From JAZLIL01 sp045617405 (GTDB lineage Bacteria > Bacillota > Clostridia > Lachnospirales > Lachnospiraceae): 14,814 nucleotides of DNA. The notes beneath the pieces are model-generated. The model did not search any database. It saw nothing but the letters and a program-made list of their open reading frames with translations, and was not told the DNA's origin. The number at the start of each line of letters is the position of its first letter. The first letter of the stretch is position 1. Made by a program: the position numbers and the translations under genes. Location: positions 1 through 14,814 of the forward strand of contig JAZLIL010000101.1 of the NCBI GenBank assembly GCA_045617405.1, read 5' to 3'. Below, in pieces: positions 13,510 through 14,814 of the stretch.

Positions 13510-14814
13510 ATGAGGAAACTATCTCTTAGGATGCTTATCATATTTCTGATTTCGATTTTGCTTGCGATGGCGACGTTCAATTTCGGTGCGGGATATGTAC
13601 TGAAGAGCCGGATTGAGAAACAGGAAATCAGGGATATGAAGATCCTTGCGAATTCAATAATCGATGAGTACATAGCTGAGAATTTCGGAAGTACCAGTAC
13701 CGGCTCGGCGTGGGAATCTATGCTCTGGATTGCCGCAAACGGTGCGAAATGCAGGATAATCATCGTGAATTCGAAGGGAGTGGTCGTGAGTGATGCAGGC
13801 GGAGGCAGCGGTAGGCTGAACGGACGATGTGTTACGGGATACGATCCGGACGTTTACACCAAGAGCGGAATAGCTGATTACGATCTCGGCGGGATGCTTG
13901 ATGAGCCCGGACTTTTTGTGAGCGACGGTATCATCTACGATTACTCGATCAGAGGATATGTTATGGTATCGATACCGAACAGCAGCATTGAGGCTCAGGT
14001 GGCGGGCATAATGGATGCAATCAACATCTGCTGCTTCGTCCTTTATGCAGTGATCGGTGTGACTTTCATATACCTGTACATTACTCTCGTGCTGCCGCTT
14101 GTGAAGCTGAAAAAGGCACTTGTTGAGTATGCCAAGGGAAATTTTGAATATCCGCTTAAGATGGGTGGCTCGATGGAGTACACAGAGCTTGCCGATACGG
14201 TTCGCTACACCGTTGACGAGCTCAAACAGACGGACGACTACCGGAAGCGGTTTGTGGCCAACGTGTCACATGATTTCAGGTCGCCGCTCACGTCTATCCG
14301 CGGTTATGCACAGGCGATGCTCGACGGGACGATACCGTGGGAGAAGCGCGAAAAGTATCTGAATATTGTACAGTTCGAAACCGAGAGACTTACTAAGCTT
14401 ACCGAGGATCTTCTTGAGCTGAACAGACTCGATTCGGGCAGCATGGTACTTCGATTGGTGGATTTTGATATAAACAGGATAATTAAGAGTACAGCCACGA
14501 GCTTTGAGGGGAGATGCAAGGAGAAGCGTATGGTTATAAAGCTCGTGTTCTTCGAGGATGAGACCCTTGTCCATGCCGACAAGGAGAGAATCCAGCAGGT
14601 ACTCTATAACATAATAGATAATGCAGTAAAATTCAGTAATCAGGATTCGCGTATTGTTGTGACCACACGCGAAAAGGGCGAGAAGGTGATGATTTCCGTT
14701 AAGGACTTTGGCCAGGGAATCCCGAAAGAAAGTATCGGAAAAATCTGGGATCGTTTCTACAAGTCGGATTATTCCCGCGGAAAGGACAAGAAGGGAACCG
14801 GCCTTGGGCTTTCC
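13510..14814 (+). CDS. Sensor histidine kinase (3' end outside window)
   Basis: The frame stays open for 435 codons to the last base. Membrane segments at about residues 8-29 and 170-198 flank an extracytoplasmic sensor domain of ~140 residues. A HAMP-like linker (196-247) follows. The HisKA domain has phospho-acceptor H254 in SHDFRSPLTSIRGYAQ; the more usual HELRTP reads HDFRSP here, a common clostridial variant. The HATPase domain shows the N box (LYNIIDNAVKFS, 365-376), G1 box DFGQGI (399-404), F box IWDRFYKSD (412-420) and G2 box GTGLGLS (429-435). GGGGAG lies ~7 nt before the ATG. It should phosphorylate the response regulator upstream. The signal sensed cannot be deduced. Confidence 0.93.
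   Translation, partial: MRKLSLRMLIIFLISILLAMATFNFGAGYVLKSRIEKQEIRDMKILANSIIDEYIAENFGSTSTGSAWESMLWIAANGAKCRIIIVNSKGVVVSDAGGGSGRLNGRCVTGYDPDVYTKSGIADYDLGGMLDEPGLFVSDGIIYDYSIRGYVMVSIPNSSIEAQVAGIMDAINICCFVLYAVIGVTFIYLYITLVLPLVKLKKALVEYAKGNFEYPLKMGGSMEYTELADTVRYTVDELKQTDDYRKRFVANVSHDFRSPLTSIRGYAQAMLDGTIPWEKREKYLNIVQFETERLTKLTEDLLELNRLDSGSMVLRLVDFDINRIIKSTATSFEGRCKEKRMVIKLVFFEDETLVHADKERIQQVLYNIIDNAVKFSNQDSRIVVTTREKGEKVMISVKDFGQGIPKESIGKIWDRFYKSDYSRGKDKKGTGLGLS

Noticed and set aside
13248..13763. Minus-strand ORF spanning the response regulator end, the repeats and the kinase start
   Set aside because: It runs antisense to two clear genes. Its repeated GGFRRV peptide segments are just the reverse reading of the duplicated repeat core.

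Overview
The window looks like a chromosomal segment of a Gram-positive anaerobe of the class Clostridia, most likely Lachnospiraceae. This is inferred from the tilS-ftsH linkage, the clostridial type of MutS2, a PatA-like aminotransferase paired with an Lrp regulator, purine-rich Shine-Dalgarno sites, and mid-range GC. No phage, transposase, CRISPR array, rRNA or tRNA gene is visible. Most genes are housekeeping; the unusual signals lie mainly in the gaps between them.

Layout. 2-703: the 3' part of tilS (tRNA-Ile lysidine synthetase), then ftsH (794-2647) with a TTG start. 2648-2942: a 295-bp gap holding an extended -10 promoter and, about 75 bp further on, a strong terminator hairpin. Together these delimit a possible ~95-nt small RNA or an attenuated leader in front of a cytoplasmic GH13 maltodextrin-degrading enzyme (2943-5060). 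5223-5861: nth (endonuclease III), whose fourth iron-sulfur cysteine is lost unless the reading frame shifts at an A6 run just before the stop. 5950-6480, minus strand: a membrane-anchored protein of unknown function. Beside it, divergently, lies a 32-codon membrane miniprotein (6532-6630). 6728-7291: a stand-alone C-terminal AIR-synthase/HypE-type domain. 7310-9596: a 14-codon leader peptide abutting an Lrp/AsnC regulator, then a class I aminotransferase and a CheX-family phosphatase. 9670-14814: trmL, mutS2, an OmpR-type response regulator and a sensor histidine kinase that runs off the window end, all on the plus strand and probably one operon.

The most interesting feature is a family of structured intergenic repeats, each within about 10 nt of a stop codon or in tandem. 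One copy (5070-5193) follows the GH13 gene. Two tandem copies (13350-13425 and 13435-13493) separate the response regulator from its kinase. They share a core (CGGAAA, a short loop, GGTTTCC, GCGTTT) set inside an outer stem. The outer stem is kept as a pairing while its sequence differs completely between copies, and G-C pairs in one core become G-U in another. This pattern suggests an RNA-level or mobile-hairpin element. I do not recognise it as a named family.

Genes with related roles: tilS and trmL both modify tRNA anticodons; ftsH, nth and mutS2 cover protein quality control, base-excision repair and a MutS2-type DNA/ribosome rescue function. The Lrp-aminotransferase pair suggests amino-acid-responsive control of a transaminase, and the two-component pair has no obvious target in the window.
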